Positions 45,712-54,949 of a DNA stretch of 64,000 nucleotides are shown here, piece by piece. Origin of the DNA: Calothrix sp. NIES-2098 (GTDB taxonomy: Bacteria; Cyanobacteriota; Cyanobacteriia; Cyanobacteriales; Nostocaceae); the NCBI GenBank assembly GCA_002368175.1, contig AP018172.1, positions 2,974,001-3,038,000 of the forward strand, read 5' to 3'. Positions within the stretch are counted from its first letter, which is position 1, and each line of letters begins with the position of its first letter. A model generated the notes under the pieces. It saw only the letters and a list, made by a program, of their open reading frames with translations. It ran no database searches and was not told the origin of the DNA. Made by a program: the position numbers and the translations under genes.

Positions 45712-46960
45712 CAGGACTTACGCAACTGGCACAATGCGATCGTTAGTTCATAGTACATATGTATTAATTAAATCTGATTTTGAAAGCTTTGCCTTCGTAA
45801 TAGAAGTCGCTGTCTTGGAAGTACTATCGAAATATTCGTGAGAAAATAGGTAGAGGTTATATTAGATAAATTTCGCTAAGGGTAATGAGATTTACTAAGC
45901 TTAATTACTGCCAATATTTATTAAGTAGTCAAATTAATTATACAATTACCAATTTGGCAGAGCATTTAGAGAGTATTAGTCATGACGCAATTAACTATTA
46001 TTTGAAAACCGAAAAATTAACACCTCGTTTACTATGGGATAACGTGAAAGAGGTCGTTGAGTCTGATGAAAATGGTTACATCATATTTGATGATAGCGTT
46101 TTAGATAAAAAGTATTCTGAAGAAATAGAAATAGTCAGAAGACAATATAGTGGTAATGAGCATGGTGTCCTGAAAGGCATTGGTGTAGTTAGCTGCGTGT
46201 ATGTCAACCCTACACTTCAAAGATTTTGGGTCATAGATTATCGAATTTTTAATCCTGATGTCGATGGGAAAACCAAGATAGACCATGTGAAAGATATGCT
46301 CCAAAACCTTGTGTATCATAAGCTTTTACCATTTGATACTGTTTTGATGGATACATGGTATGCGGTACACAGTTTAATGCTATATATTGATAGCTTAGAC
46401 AAAATTTATTATTGCCCTTTAAAAAATAATCGTTTAGTTGATGATACATTTGGTCAAGAAAAATATAAACGGATTGAATTATTAGAATGGAACCAAGAAG
46501 AATTAGACTGTGGTAAAATCATAAAAATTAAAGGATTCCCAGCTAATAAAAAAGTGAAACTATTCCGGGTTACTGTTTCTACCAACAGAACGGATTATGT
46601 CGCCACTAACGATTTATCTCAAAGTTCCACGGATGTTGTACAACAGGTGTGTAAAATTCGTTGGAAAATAGAGGAGTTTCACAGGGAAATTAAACAACTA
46701 ACTGGCATTGAATCTTGCCAGTGTCGGAAAGCTAGACTCCAAAGAAATCATATTGCTTGTGCAATGTTGGTTTGGGTTAGGTTAAAGAATTTAGCCTATA
46801 GAACTGGCAAAACTATCTATCAAATCAAGCATAACTTGCTTTCTAATTATTTAATTCAGCAACTGAAGCGCCCAAGTATTTTTATGTGCTTGGTTTGATT
46901 TATATTGTCGCGTGTCAGGGCTTTGCCCTGCCTGCTATTTGTGCCAATTGCGTAAGTCCT
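45712..46960 (+). mobile_element. insertion sequence, 1249 bp, inside the STAND-TPR gene
   Basis: The ends are AGGACTTACGCAACTGGCAC (left) and the complement of AGGACTTACGCAATTGGCAC (right), 20 bp with one mismatch; the left end has one extra C. ATTAAA is duplicated at 45706-45711 and 46961-46966. It carries one intact transposase. AGGACTTACGCA-type ends are common in cyanobacterial IS701/IS4-like elements. It lies opposite to the interrupted gene. Confidence 0.9.
45885..46898 (+). CDS. DDE transposase (IS4/IS701-like)
   Basis: 337 residues. Motifs are YIIFDDSVLDKKYSEEIE (first Asp), DTVLMDTWYAVHSL (second Asp) and KIRWKIEEFHREIKQLTGIESCQ (Glu). The C-terminal end (LNRPSIFMCLV-type) reads close to the IS border. 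The frame is intact. Confidence 0.85.
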   Translation: MRFTKLNYCQYLLSSQINYTITNLAEHLESISHDAINYYLKTEKLTPRLLWDNVKEVVESDENGYIIFDDSVLDKKYSEEIEIVRRQYSGNEHGVLKGIGVVSCVYVNPTLQRFWVIDYRIFNPDVDGKTKIDHVKDMLQNLVYHKLLPFDTVLMDTWYAVHSLMLYIDSLDKIYYCPLKNNRLVDDTFGQEKYKRIELLEWNQEELDCGKIIKIKGFPANKKVKLFRVTVSTNRTDYVATNDLSQSSTDVVQQVCKIRWKIEEFHREIKQLTGIESCQCRKARLQRNHIACAMLVWVRLKNLAYRTGKTIYQIKHNLLSNYLIQQLKRPSIFMCLV

Positions 46961-48895
46961 ATTAAATTCAAGATAAGTATCAGTAGAAATACTTTCAGCT
47001 TGCTCAATTGCTCGAAGTAGCAAATCTTTTCGCTGACTAGGGCGACTTCTTAAGGATTTATACAAAAGCCCGGCATATTTACCCAAACCATCTTTTAAAA
47101 AGTCAACTTGAGTGAAGCAAGGTCTTAATGCTGCTTCTATCTCTTCTTTAGATGGGCCAGTCCCGTTTTCATAGTTTATCTCATATTTAGTTGGATCGTT
47201 TGCTAACATTACCCAACTAAATAGAAAGCCCAATGTTATGCTTTTCAAAAATCTCTCAGTCGAATCTGGTAAAAGGCGATAATTTCCTAATACTGCTTCA
47301 GCAACAACTGCGGCAAAAGGTATCATCACTACTTCAAGCTGCTTCAAATAGCGAGAAGCAAACAAATGGAAAATAAATTGACGCTGGCCCTCATCTCTCC
47401 ATGCAAACAGAGCATGATATAGAAATTCAGCAGTATATTGCCTCCAATCAGCATTTTCGTATTTTTCCAGTTCATGGCTATCAACAGCAACCTCTTGGTT
47501 CGCCAGTTGCTCAAAATATATGGCTAACAGTTCATGGGTTGCTCGAAATTGCATTTTGTCATCCTGATAAAATGAAAGGCGAAAAATATCACGAGCCACA
47601 TCATCCAAGCGATACTGACCTTGAACAAACTCAACAAAGTCACACTTTGTTAGCCAATCAAAACAGTTGCTAGTTGCACAAGCACCAGTTTCAAAGTCTA
47701 TTCCCTGTTTATGCATTAAATACTCAATCAATGACCGATCAAACCAACGACAACAAGCTGCTAATTGTACTATTTGCTTTTGCTTTGTACTCAGTCCTTG
47801 TAGTAGCAGTTCAGTAATCGCTTGGTTCCCACGAGAAAAATCAATATCTCTACCTACTTCTTTTTCTCGTTTAATCCAGTTGAGATAGTAAGGTAAACCT
47901 TTAGTTGCTTTATATATTTTCTGAATTTCACCAGATTTAGTAATGCCGATATGCTGAAGATATTCTTTTGTCTGTTCTTTATTGAATTCATCTAGTTGTT
48001 GTCCATAAATCAAATCCCGATCCTGCTGCAATTTGCGCCAACTTTCTTTCTCAAGTACAGAACGCCGTCCTGCTACCACAATACGAACAGGGTAAGATTT
48101 TAAAGTGGTATCTTCTAGTAAATACTGCCACAGCCAAGTGTCAATATCTGAGGGTGCTTTTTCATAGGTATCTAAAATCAGCACAATTGACTGCTTTTGC
48201 TTTTGAGCTTTCTGTATCAAACCTTGAGCAAAGGCATGAGTTAACTTAGGTATTGGTTCCAGCATTAACTCCTGAAGTTCTTTGTTATTCTTGGTTGCTG
48301 GATGCTGTTGCAATAGTTCTTGCATACGCTCTTTACTTGATTTAAGCGCTTGTGGTGCATCCGATAACATTCCTCCGGCCTTAACCGCAGCATCCAGACC
48401 TAAACTTAATGCTGTTCCGGGATCTCCCAAGTATCCTGCACTTGTTGCTAGTAGCATTCCTGTGCCTAATTCAAGCCAATCTTTAACTGTATTTTGTTGT
48501 TGTGTATCAACTGATTTACCTTGAACAGGTTCAGTTTTTAGCTTGTAAAAAGTATCGTGATATCGCTCGTAAAGTGATGTAAACGGGTCTGGTTTAGGTA
48601 AGATATCCCTTCGTAAAAGTCCCGTAGGTTTAGGTAATAGCTCATAAAGCTTTTCCATTAACTTCAATGGCGTTTCGATACCTGGTGTAAGACCAAAAGA
48701 CACTACTGCAAAGTCAGCTTGCGACTCGTGCATCTCTAGTAGTTTGTTGGTAAGGGTAGTTTTGCCAACTCCTCCAAACCCATAAACCTGAAACAAAAGT
48801 GGGTTAGACTCTGGAGATTCCAACGCCTTAGCAAATTTAGCGAAAAAGTCCTTGGCTTGCTGGCGAGAGATGTAAGGAGGTTTCTGATTGCTCAT
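46961..48895 (-). pseudogene. STAND-TPR gene, 5' half
   Basis: 645 codons from ATG at 48895 to the IS border. GFGGVGKTTLTNKLL is the Walker A and SIVLILDTYEKAP the Walker B of a STAND/NB-ARC-like NTPase. Later helical and winged-helix-like parts (QIVQLAACCRWFDRSLIEYL) follow. The original frame runs from TDTYLEFN on this side into SHLFLDVSNRLY in the 3' half. As interrupted, the ORF would end inside the IS with about 34 foreign residues. Such NTPase-TPR proteins are typically sensors that oligomerise on ligand binding. Confidence 0.85.
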
Positions 48896-49162
48896 TTAGC
48901 ACTGGAAATATTGCAATGGTTGTATAAGATTTTAGCCAGTCTCAATCTGATTCAGCATCTCAAATCAGCAGTTTTCAAGGAATTGTTTAAAAGCAACATT
49001 GAATCGTTGTAATTTTGAATCTTACATTTGATACCAAACTATCCCCCCTTTTCCTTTTGCAATTGCAAACTTAATATTCCTCAACAACACCGTTATTTAT
49101 TTCCGTAATCGCTTACGCTAAAGCGGTATTTATTAACTATTCGCATATCTCCATATCAGTGA

Positions 49163-50545
49163 ATGCTGCTGACTATCACTACCACACACTCCCCAGCAAC
49201 GGAGTTAGGCTACCTACTACATAAACACCCAGACCGTTGTCAGTCGTTTTCTTTGACGTTTGGGCAGGCGCACGTGTTTTACCCCCAAGCGCAACCAGAA
49301 CGCTGTACGGCGGCGTTGCTGTTAGATGTCGATCCGGTGAAGTTAGTGCGGGGAAAGGGTGCTAGGCTAGAACAGTATGTTAGCGATCGCCCTTATGTAG
49401 CTTCTTCATTTTTAAGTGTAGCGATCGCGCAAGTATTTAGCACTGCGTTGTCAGGTCGTTGCAAAGATAAACCAGAACTTGCACAAACTCCCATACCTCT
49501 AATTGCCAAAATCTCTGTTTTACCTTGTCGCGGTGGCGAGAATTTCCTCCGCCAACTATTTGAACCGTTGGGTTACACTGTTAGTGCCCAAAGTTACCCC
49601 TTAGATGAGGAATTTCCTGATTGGGGACAGAGCCAATATTTTACGGTGGAACTGCAACACACCATCACCCTCAGCGATTTATTGAGTCATCTGTATGTGT
49701 TGATTCCCGTGTTAGATGACGATAAACATTACTGGGTCAACGAAGATGAAATAGAAAAGTTACTGCGTCATGGTGAAGGCTGGTTAACTCAACATCCAGC
49801 GCGATCGCAAATTACCAGACGTTACCTCAAACGTCAACATCGCCTAACTCGCGAAGCTTTAGCCCAACTCGCAGAAGAAGACAACCCCGACCCCGACAGC
49901 ACCGAAGAAAGCCATGCTGAAGAAGAAGCGGCGGTAGAAAAGCCCATTAGTTTAAATCAGCAACGCATGAATGCCGTAATTGCTGCTTTAAAACAAAGTA
50001 ACGCCAAGAAGGTGATTGATTTAGGTTGCGGTCAAGGTAATCTTGTAAAAGTATTGCTTCAAGATAGCTTTTTTGAAAAAATTACAGGCGTAGATGTTTC
50101 TTATAGAGCCTTAGAAATTGCTCAAGAACGATTAGACCGCCTGCGCCTTCCCCGCAATCAATGGGAACGTTTACAACTAATTCAAGGGGCGCTGACTTAT
50201 CAAGATAAACGCCTCAAAGGTTATGATGCTGCTACAGTAATTGAAGTAATTGAGCATCTAGATTTACCAAGATTGGGAGCATTTGAGCGAGTTTTATTTG
50301 AGTTTGCTCGTCCAAAAATAATAGTAGTAACAACACCAAATATTGAATACAACGTTAAATTTGAAAAACTCCCAGCGGGTAAACTGCGCCATAAAGACCA
50401 CCGCTTTGAATGGACGCGGTTAGAGTTCCAAAATTGGGCAAATCAAGTAGCAGAAAGATTTGGCTATACTGTGGAATTTCAAGCGGTAGGGATGGAAGAT
50501 GCTGTAGTAGGTTCGCCAACACAAATGGCGGTGTTTAGTTGTTGA
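49163..50545 (+). CDS. hen1: Hen1 RNA 3'-terminal 2'-O-methyltransferase
   Basis: 460 residues. The N-terminal domain (HSPATELGYLLHKHPDR, then FTVELQHTITLSDLLSHLYVLIPVLDDDKHYW) is the bacterial Hen1 N-domain. A charged linker (EEDNPDPDSTEESHAEEEA) follows. The C-terminal methyltransferase has VIDLGCGQGNLVKVLL for SAM and the metal site EVIEHLD with a later His (HKDHRFEWTR). Hen1 methylates the 2'-OH at the 3' end of damaged RNA before repair by Pnkp, protecting against further cleavage. It is the first gene of the plus-strand repair operon; the next gene starts 12 bp downstream. Confidence 0.9.
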   Translation: MLLTITTTHSPATELGYLLHKHPDRCQSFSLTFGQAHVFYPQAQPERCTAALLLDVDPVKLVRGKGARLEQYVSDRPYVASSFLSVAIAQVFSTALSGRCKDKPELAQTPIPLIAKISVLPCRGGENFLRQLFEPLGYTVSAQSYPLDEEFPDWGQSQYFTVELQHTITLSDLLSHLYVLIPVLDDDKHYWVNEDEIEKLLRHGEGWLTQHPARSQITRRYLKRQHRLTREALAQLAEEDNPDPDSTEESHAEEEAAVEKPISLNQQRMNAVIAALKQSNAKKVIDLGCGQGNLVKVLLQDSFFEKITGVDVSYRALEIAQERLDRLRLPRNQWERLQLIQGALTYQDKRLKGYDAATVIEVIEHLDLPRLGAFERVLFEFARPKIIVVTTPNIEYNVKFEKLPAGKLRHKDHRFEWTRLEFQNWANQVAERFGYTVEFQAVGMEDAVVGSPTQMAVFSC

Positions 50546-50557
50546 TAACACAGATGA

Positions 50558-51007
50558 ATGGAAGCAATCATTTTTATAGGCATCCAAGGAGCAGGTAAAT
50601 CTACTTTTTATCGTAACTACTTCTTTAATACTCACATCCGCATTAACCTGGATATGCTCAAAACCCGCCATCGCGAACAAATAATTTTCCAAGCTTGTTT
50701 AGAAGCCAAACAGCCTTTTGTTATCGATAACACTAATCCAACTGTTGAGGAAAGAAAGCGTTACATCATACCTGCTAAAGAGAAATATTTTCGGGTTGTG
50801 GGTTATTACTTTCAAGCTTTATTAGAAGATTGCCAGCAACGCAACAACCAAAGACCACCTAAACAAATTGTGCCTTTAGTAGGGCTGTTAGCAACTTATA
50901 AAAAGCTAGTTATGCCGAGTTGGGAAGAAGGATTTGATGCCATCTATACAGTTAAACCTGATGTAAATTACTCATTTATTGTTGAGGAATGGAACCGTGA
51001 AATTTGA
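50558..51007 (+). CDS. small P-loop polynucleotide-kinase-like protein
   Basis: 149 residues. Walker A GIQGAGKST, then INLDMLKTRHREQ and FVIDNTNPTVEERKRYI, and QNRQRPPKQIVP-type lid (RNNQRPPKQIV), match the kinase domain of T4 Pnkp-type and related nucleic acid kinases. It follows hen1 by 12 bp and its stop overlaps the start of the Thg1-like gene, so it belongs to the repair operon. Since pnkp already encodes a kinase, this protein may act on a different substrate or end. Confidence 0.8.
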   Translation: MEAIIFIGIQGAGKSTFYRNYFFNTHIRINLDMLKTRHREQIIFQACLEAKQPFVIDNTNPTVEERKRYIIPAKEKYFRVVGYYFQALLEDCQQRNNQRPPKQIVPLVGLLATYKKLVMPSWEEGFDAIYTVKPDVNYSFIVEEWNREI

Positions 51008-51731
51008 TGAACTTGATAGCAGAATGCGGGTATTTGAAACAGCACACGACCATTGTGTGCTACCTGGATTGTATATTGTTGCCAGATTAGATGGACGCGG
51101 CTTTACCCGCCTCACAAAAGAAGTGCATGAATTTGAAGCACCTTTTGATATCCGCTTTCGAGATTTGATGGTGAAAACAGTCGAACATTTAATGAATTGT
51201 GGCATCGATATCATTTATGGTTATACCCATAACGAAAACACCTTCAGCCGTAAATTAAGAAAACTCAACTCAGTTTTAGCAGGTGAAGCTAGCGCTAAAT
51301 TCTCCGTATTGTTAGGTTCTTTAGCCTGTTTTGATTGTCGAATTTCTCAGCTTCCCAATACAGAAGAAGTAGTGAATTACTTTCGCTGGCGGAATGAGGA
51401 TGCTCACAGAAATGCACTGAATGCTCATTGCTATTGGTGTTTGCGTCGCGATGGGAAAAATGCCACAGCAGCAACCAGGATGATGAAAGGATTATCTGTT
51501 GCTGATAAAAATGAATTGTTATTCCAACATGGCATTAATTTTAATCAACTTCCTAACTGGCATAAGCGAGGTGTGGGGCTTTATTGGGAAGAATACGAAA
51601 AGCAAGGATTTAACCCCATCAAAGGTGAAATTGTACCCGCATTGCGGCGACGCATCAAACGCGATTTTGACTTGCCAATGAAAGATGAATACAGCAAATT
51701 TATTGCAGAACTAGTTAATGCTAAACCATAA
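50997..51731 (+). CDS. Thg1-like protein (tRNA-His guanylyltransferase family)
   Basis: 244 residues from GTG at 50997, overlapping the previous stop; a TTG at 50979 is an alternative. The signature IVARLDGRGFTRLTK (metal-binding Asp-Gly) and ARNALNAHCYW-type segment (AHRNALNAHCYWCL) match Thg1. The second metal motif is normally SDE-x-S; here it reads HNENTF (Asp to Asn). Bacterial Thg1-like proteins add nucleotides in the 3'-to-5' direction to truncated tRNA 5' ends, which fits an RNA-repair role. The changed motif may lower or alter activity. Confidence 0.82.
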   Translation: MKFDELDSRMRVFETAHDHCVLPGLYIVARLDGRGFTRLTKEVHEFEAPFDIRFRDLMVKTVEHLMNCGIDIIYGYTHNENTFSRKLRKLNSVLAGEASAKFSVLLGSLACFDCRISQLPNTEEVVNYFRWRNEDAHRNALNAHCYWCLRRDGKNATAATRMMKGLSVADKNELLFQHGINFNQLPNWHKRGVGLYWEEYEKQGFNPIKGEIVPALRRRIKRDFDLPMKDEYSKFIAELVNAKP

Positions 51732-51776
51732 ATAAAACTCCGCGTCACTTGGCGTTACAAAAACCAATTAACTAAT

Positions 51777-54398
51777 ATGAAAATTACTATCCCCGAACTT
51801 TCTCTAATTGTTCTTATAGGTGCTTCTGGTTCTGGTAAATCAACCTTTGCTCACAAACACTTTCAACCCTTTGAAGTTCTATCTTCAGACTTTTGTCGCG
51901 GGTTAGTTTCTAATGATGAAAATAATCAATCTGCTTCTGGCGATGCTTTTGCAGTGCTGCACTTTATCGCCGCCAAACGACTAGCAGCAGGTAAATTAAC
52001 TGTAATTGATGCTACTAACGTGCAGCCAGAAGACCGCAAACATTTACTGCAAATCGCACGAGATTATCATTGTTTTGCGATCGCAATCGTTCTCGACCTC
52101 CCAGAAGAATTATGTCACGAACGCAACCAACAAAGAAGCGATCGCAATTTTGGTTTCCATGTCGTGCGTCGTCATAGCCAAATGTTGCGGCGTTCTCTAC
52201 GCGGTTTAGAAAAGGAAGGCTTCCGCTATGTCTACACTCTCAAATCTCTGGAGGAAATAGAATCTGTTGAAATCGAACGTCAACCGCTATGGAATAACCT
52301 AAAACACGAACACGGCCCCTTTGATATTATCGGTGACATTCACGGCTGTGGTGATGAACTCGAAGCATTGTTGCAACAGTTAGGGTATGTGAAGGATGGA
52401 GGAGACAAGGGAGAATTTGCTATCTCATCTTCCCACACTCCCCACACTCCCCCCTCTCCACTCTGGAATGTACCCACCTACCACCATCCCCAAGGGCGCA
52501 AAGCTGTATTTCTTGGCGATTTAGTAGATCGAGGCCCCCGCATCTTAGATACAGTCAAGTTAGTGCGAAACATGGTGAAAGCAGGTACAGCTATCTGTGT
52601 CCCTGGTAATCATGAAAACAAGCTGTTGCGGAAACTACGCGGTAAGAATGTCCGGGTTAATCATGGTTTAGAGCAAACTTTGCAGGAGATTGAGGCGTTA
52701 CCTGATGCAGTGCGGGAACCCTTTACTCAAGAACTGCGAGAATTTTTAGATACGTTAGTTAGTCATTACCTCCTCGATGATGGAAAGTTAGTAGTAGCCC
52801 ACGCCGGGATGAAACAGGAGATGCAAGGACGGGGTTCTGGTGCGGTGCGGGAGTTCGCTTTGTATGGCGAAAGTACAGGGGAAATTGATGAATTTGGCTT
52901 ACCTGTGCGCTACAACTGGGCGGGTGAGTATCGGGGTGAAGCAATGGTGGTATACGGACATACCCCTGTACCAGAAGCGGAATGGCTGAATAATACTATT
53001 GATATTGATACAGGTTGCGTTTTTGGCGGTAAGTTAACTGCGCTGCGCTATCCTGAAAAAGAATTGGTGAGCGTACCTGCGGCGCGTACTTACTGCGAAC
53101 CTGTGAAACCTTTGGTACAAAACGTTTTCACCCGCACATCTCAGCAAGAACTCGATGATGTTTTGCATATCGAAGATGTATTAGGTAAGCGCATCATCAA
53201 TACTCGACTGCAATCTAACATTACCATTCGCGAAGAAAATGCGATCGCAGCTTTAGAAGTGATGAGTCGGTTTGCAGCTAATCCCAAATGGCTAATTTAC
53301 TTACCTCCCACTATGTCCCCAGTGGCGACATCTTCATTACCGGGGTTGTTAGAACATCCTGCACAAGCTTTTGATTATTACCAAAACCAAGAAATTACTG
53401 AGGTAGTTTGCGAAGAAAAACACATGGGTTCGCGTGCTGTGGTAATTGTTTGCCGAGATGCGGCGGCTGCCGAGAAACGCTTTGGTGTAATAAATGAAGG
53501 TATCGGTATCTGCTACACCCGCACCGGAAGGCGATTTTTTGATGATGTAGCACTCGAAGCAGAACTCTTAGCGCGGGTAAATGCAGCCCTCTTGGAAAGT
53601 GGCTTTTGGGAAACATTTAATACCGACTGGGTATGTTTAGATTGTGAATTAATGCCTTGGTCAGCAAAAGCGCAGGGATTATTGCGATCGCAGTATGCAC
53701 CTGTAGGAGTAGCATCACGCCTAGCTCTCAATGATGCCGTATCTTTGTTACAACAAGCAAGCGATCGCGGCGTGGATGTCACCAGCCAATTCACTCACTA
53801 TCAACAACGTGCAGAGATGGCGCATCAATATGTTGCAGCTTATCGCCGTTATTGCTGGAATGTCAGCGATATTTCGCAGTTAAAACTGGCTCCTTTCCAC
53901 ATCCTAGCAACAGAAGGAGCCGTGCATACTGATAAAGACCACCGTTGGCACATGGAACAAGCTGCTAAAATTTGCCAAGCCGATCCAGGTTTGCTATTAG
54001 CCACTGCTTACAAAGTCATAGATTTAACAGATCCTAGCAGCCAAGCTGAAGGCGTGCATTGGTGGGAAGAACTTACCAAAGCTGGCGGAGAAGGAATGGT
54101 GATTAAACCCATGCAATACATCGTCCAAGGTAGTCGCGGAGTAGTACAACCTGCGGTAAAATGTCGGGGACAGGAATACCTGCGCATTATCTACGGTCCG
54201 GAATACTCCAGCCCAGAGAATCTACAACGCCTGCGTCAACGGGGATTATCTCTCAAACGTTCGCTAGCGATGCGCGAATTTGCTTTGGGTGTGGAAGCAT
54301 TAGAGCGCTTTGTGAATAATACCCCACTGCGTCGCGTCCATGAATGCGTTTTCGGCATTTTAGCATTGGAGAGCGAACCAGTAGATCCACGACTTTAG
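51777..54398 (+). CDS. pnkp: Pnkp polynucleotide kinase-phosphatase-ligase
   Basis: 873 residues, the full three-domain bacterial Pnkp. The N-terminal kinase has GASGSGKST; the central phosphatase has GDIHGCGDE, GDLVDRGP and GNHEN; the C-terminal adenylyltransferase has Lys548 in EEKHMGSRAVV and later motifs VCLDCELMPW and EGMVIKPM. Together with Hen1 it heals and seals broken RNA. A repeat-derived insertion (residues about 208-241, SSSHTPHTPPSPLW) interrupts the phosphatase domain between GDIHGC and GDLVDRGP. It starts 45 bp after the Thg1-like gene. Confidence 0.92.
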   Translation: MKITIPELSLIVLIGASGSGKSTFAHKHFQPFEVLSSDFCRGLVSNDENNQSASGDAFAVLHFIAAKRLAAGKLTVIDATNVQPEDRKHLLQIARDYHCFAIAIVLDLPEELCHERNQQRSDRNFGFHVVRRHSQMLRRSLRGLEKEGFRYVYTLKSLEEIESVEIERQPLWNNLKHEHGPFDIIGDIHGCGDELEALLQQLGYVKDGGDKGEFAISSSHTPHTPPSPLWNVPTYHHPQGRKAVFLGDLVDRGPRILDTVKLVRNMVKAGTAICVPGNHENKLLRKLRGKNVRVNHGLEQTLQEIEALPDAVREPFTQELREFLDTLVSHYLLDDGKLVVAHAGMKQEMQGRGSGAVREFALYGESTGEIDEFGLPVRYNWAGEYRGEAMVVYGHTPVPEAEWLNNTIDIDTGCVFGGKLTALRYPEKELVSVPAARTYCEPVKPLVQNVFTRTSQQELDDVLHIEDVLGKRIINTRLQSNITIREENAIAALEVMSRFAANPKWLIYLPPTMSPVATSSLPGLLEHPAQAFDYYQNQEITEVVCEEKHMGSRAVVIVCRDAAAAEKRFGVINEGIGICYTRTGRRFFDDVALEAELLARVNAALLESGFWETFNTDWVCLDCELMPWSAKAQGLLRSQYAPVGVASRLALNDAVSLLQQASDRGVDVTSQFTHYQQRAEMAHQYVAAYRRYCWNVSDISQLKLAPFHILATEGAVHTDKDHRWHMEQAAKICQADPGLLLATAYKVIDLTDPSSQAEGVHWWEELTKAGGEGMVIKPMQYIVQGSRGVVQPAVKCRGQEYLRIIYGPEYSSPENLQRLRQRGLSLKRSLAMREFALGVEALERFVNNTPLRRVHECVFGILALESEPVDPRL

Positions 54399-54527
54399 GG
54401 ACTTCCAACTAAAAAGATATCCCATTGCTGTGTAGGCAGGGGGGCAGGGGGCAGGGAGCAGGGAGAGAAAGAACAATATTACGATCTAAGTAAATTGGAT
54501 AATTTATTTTCTAGAAGTCCCTTAATA

Positions 54528-54758
54528 CATCGCCCTGTGATGTCATAACATTGGCTTGTTATGTTAATGCATTGCCCTGTGATGCCATAACATCGGCTTG
54601 TTATATTAAAACATCGCCCTGTGATGCCATAACATTGGCTTGTTATATTAAAACATCGCCCTGTGATGCCATAACATTGGCTTGTATTGTTAAAACATTG
54701 CCTTGTTATATTAATGCATCGACCTGTGATGCTATAGCGTCGCCTTGTATGCAAAATT
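54528..54758. repeat. 21-bp tandem repeat array, eleven units (array 2)
   Basis: Eleven units with consensus near CATCGCCCTGTGATGCCATAA, alternating with a second type CATTGGCTTGTTATATTAAAA (42-bp higher-order period). It is the inverse-orientation relative of the array at 9065-9253. A 97-codon minus-strand frame (54479-54772) is open only because the period is a multiple of three. The 551-bp gap 54399-54949 also holds a G-rich repeat (54437-54465) and an IS630-like remnant. Confidence 0.9.
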
Positions 54759-54811
54759 AGAGCGAATTGCAACCAGGTAGAATACAGTAAGTACAGACAT
54801 GGTGTATAAAA

Positions 54812-54943
54812 ATGAAAGCTTACTCTGTGATCCTAAGAGAAAAAATTGATGAATGCAGAGATGGGGCACCTCTCCTTGACTGGCAGTGTCTAATGCAACT
54901 TGTACAAGTGCAATTTGAGGTGCATTTACGTGAATATTGCTAG
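54812..54943 (+). pseudogene. IS630-like transposase N-terminal remnant
   Basis: ATG at 54812 opens a 43-codon frame starting MKAYSVILREKIDECRDGA, the characteristic start of IS630-family transposases (MKAYS-x-LR-x-KI). After about 20 residues the similarity fades. It is directly downstream of the 21-bp array and is probably the remnant of a decayed element. Confidence 0.45.
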
Positions 54944-54949
54944 TGTTGA

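Noticed and set aside
54528..54758. CRISPR array
   Set aside because: The units are contiguous 21-bp repeats without unique spacers, and no cas gene is in the window.
54479..54772. 97-residue CYGITGRC-type protein, and a matching plus-strand frame
   Set aside because: Both strands are open over the same 21-bp repeat array; no start signal or conserved family supports a gene.
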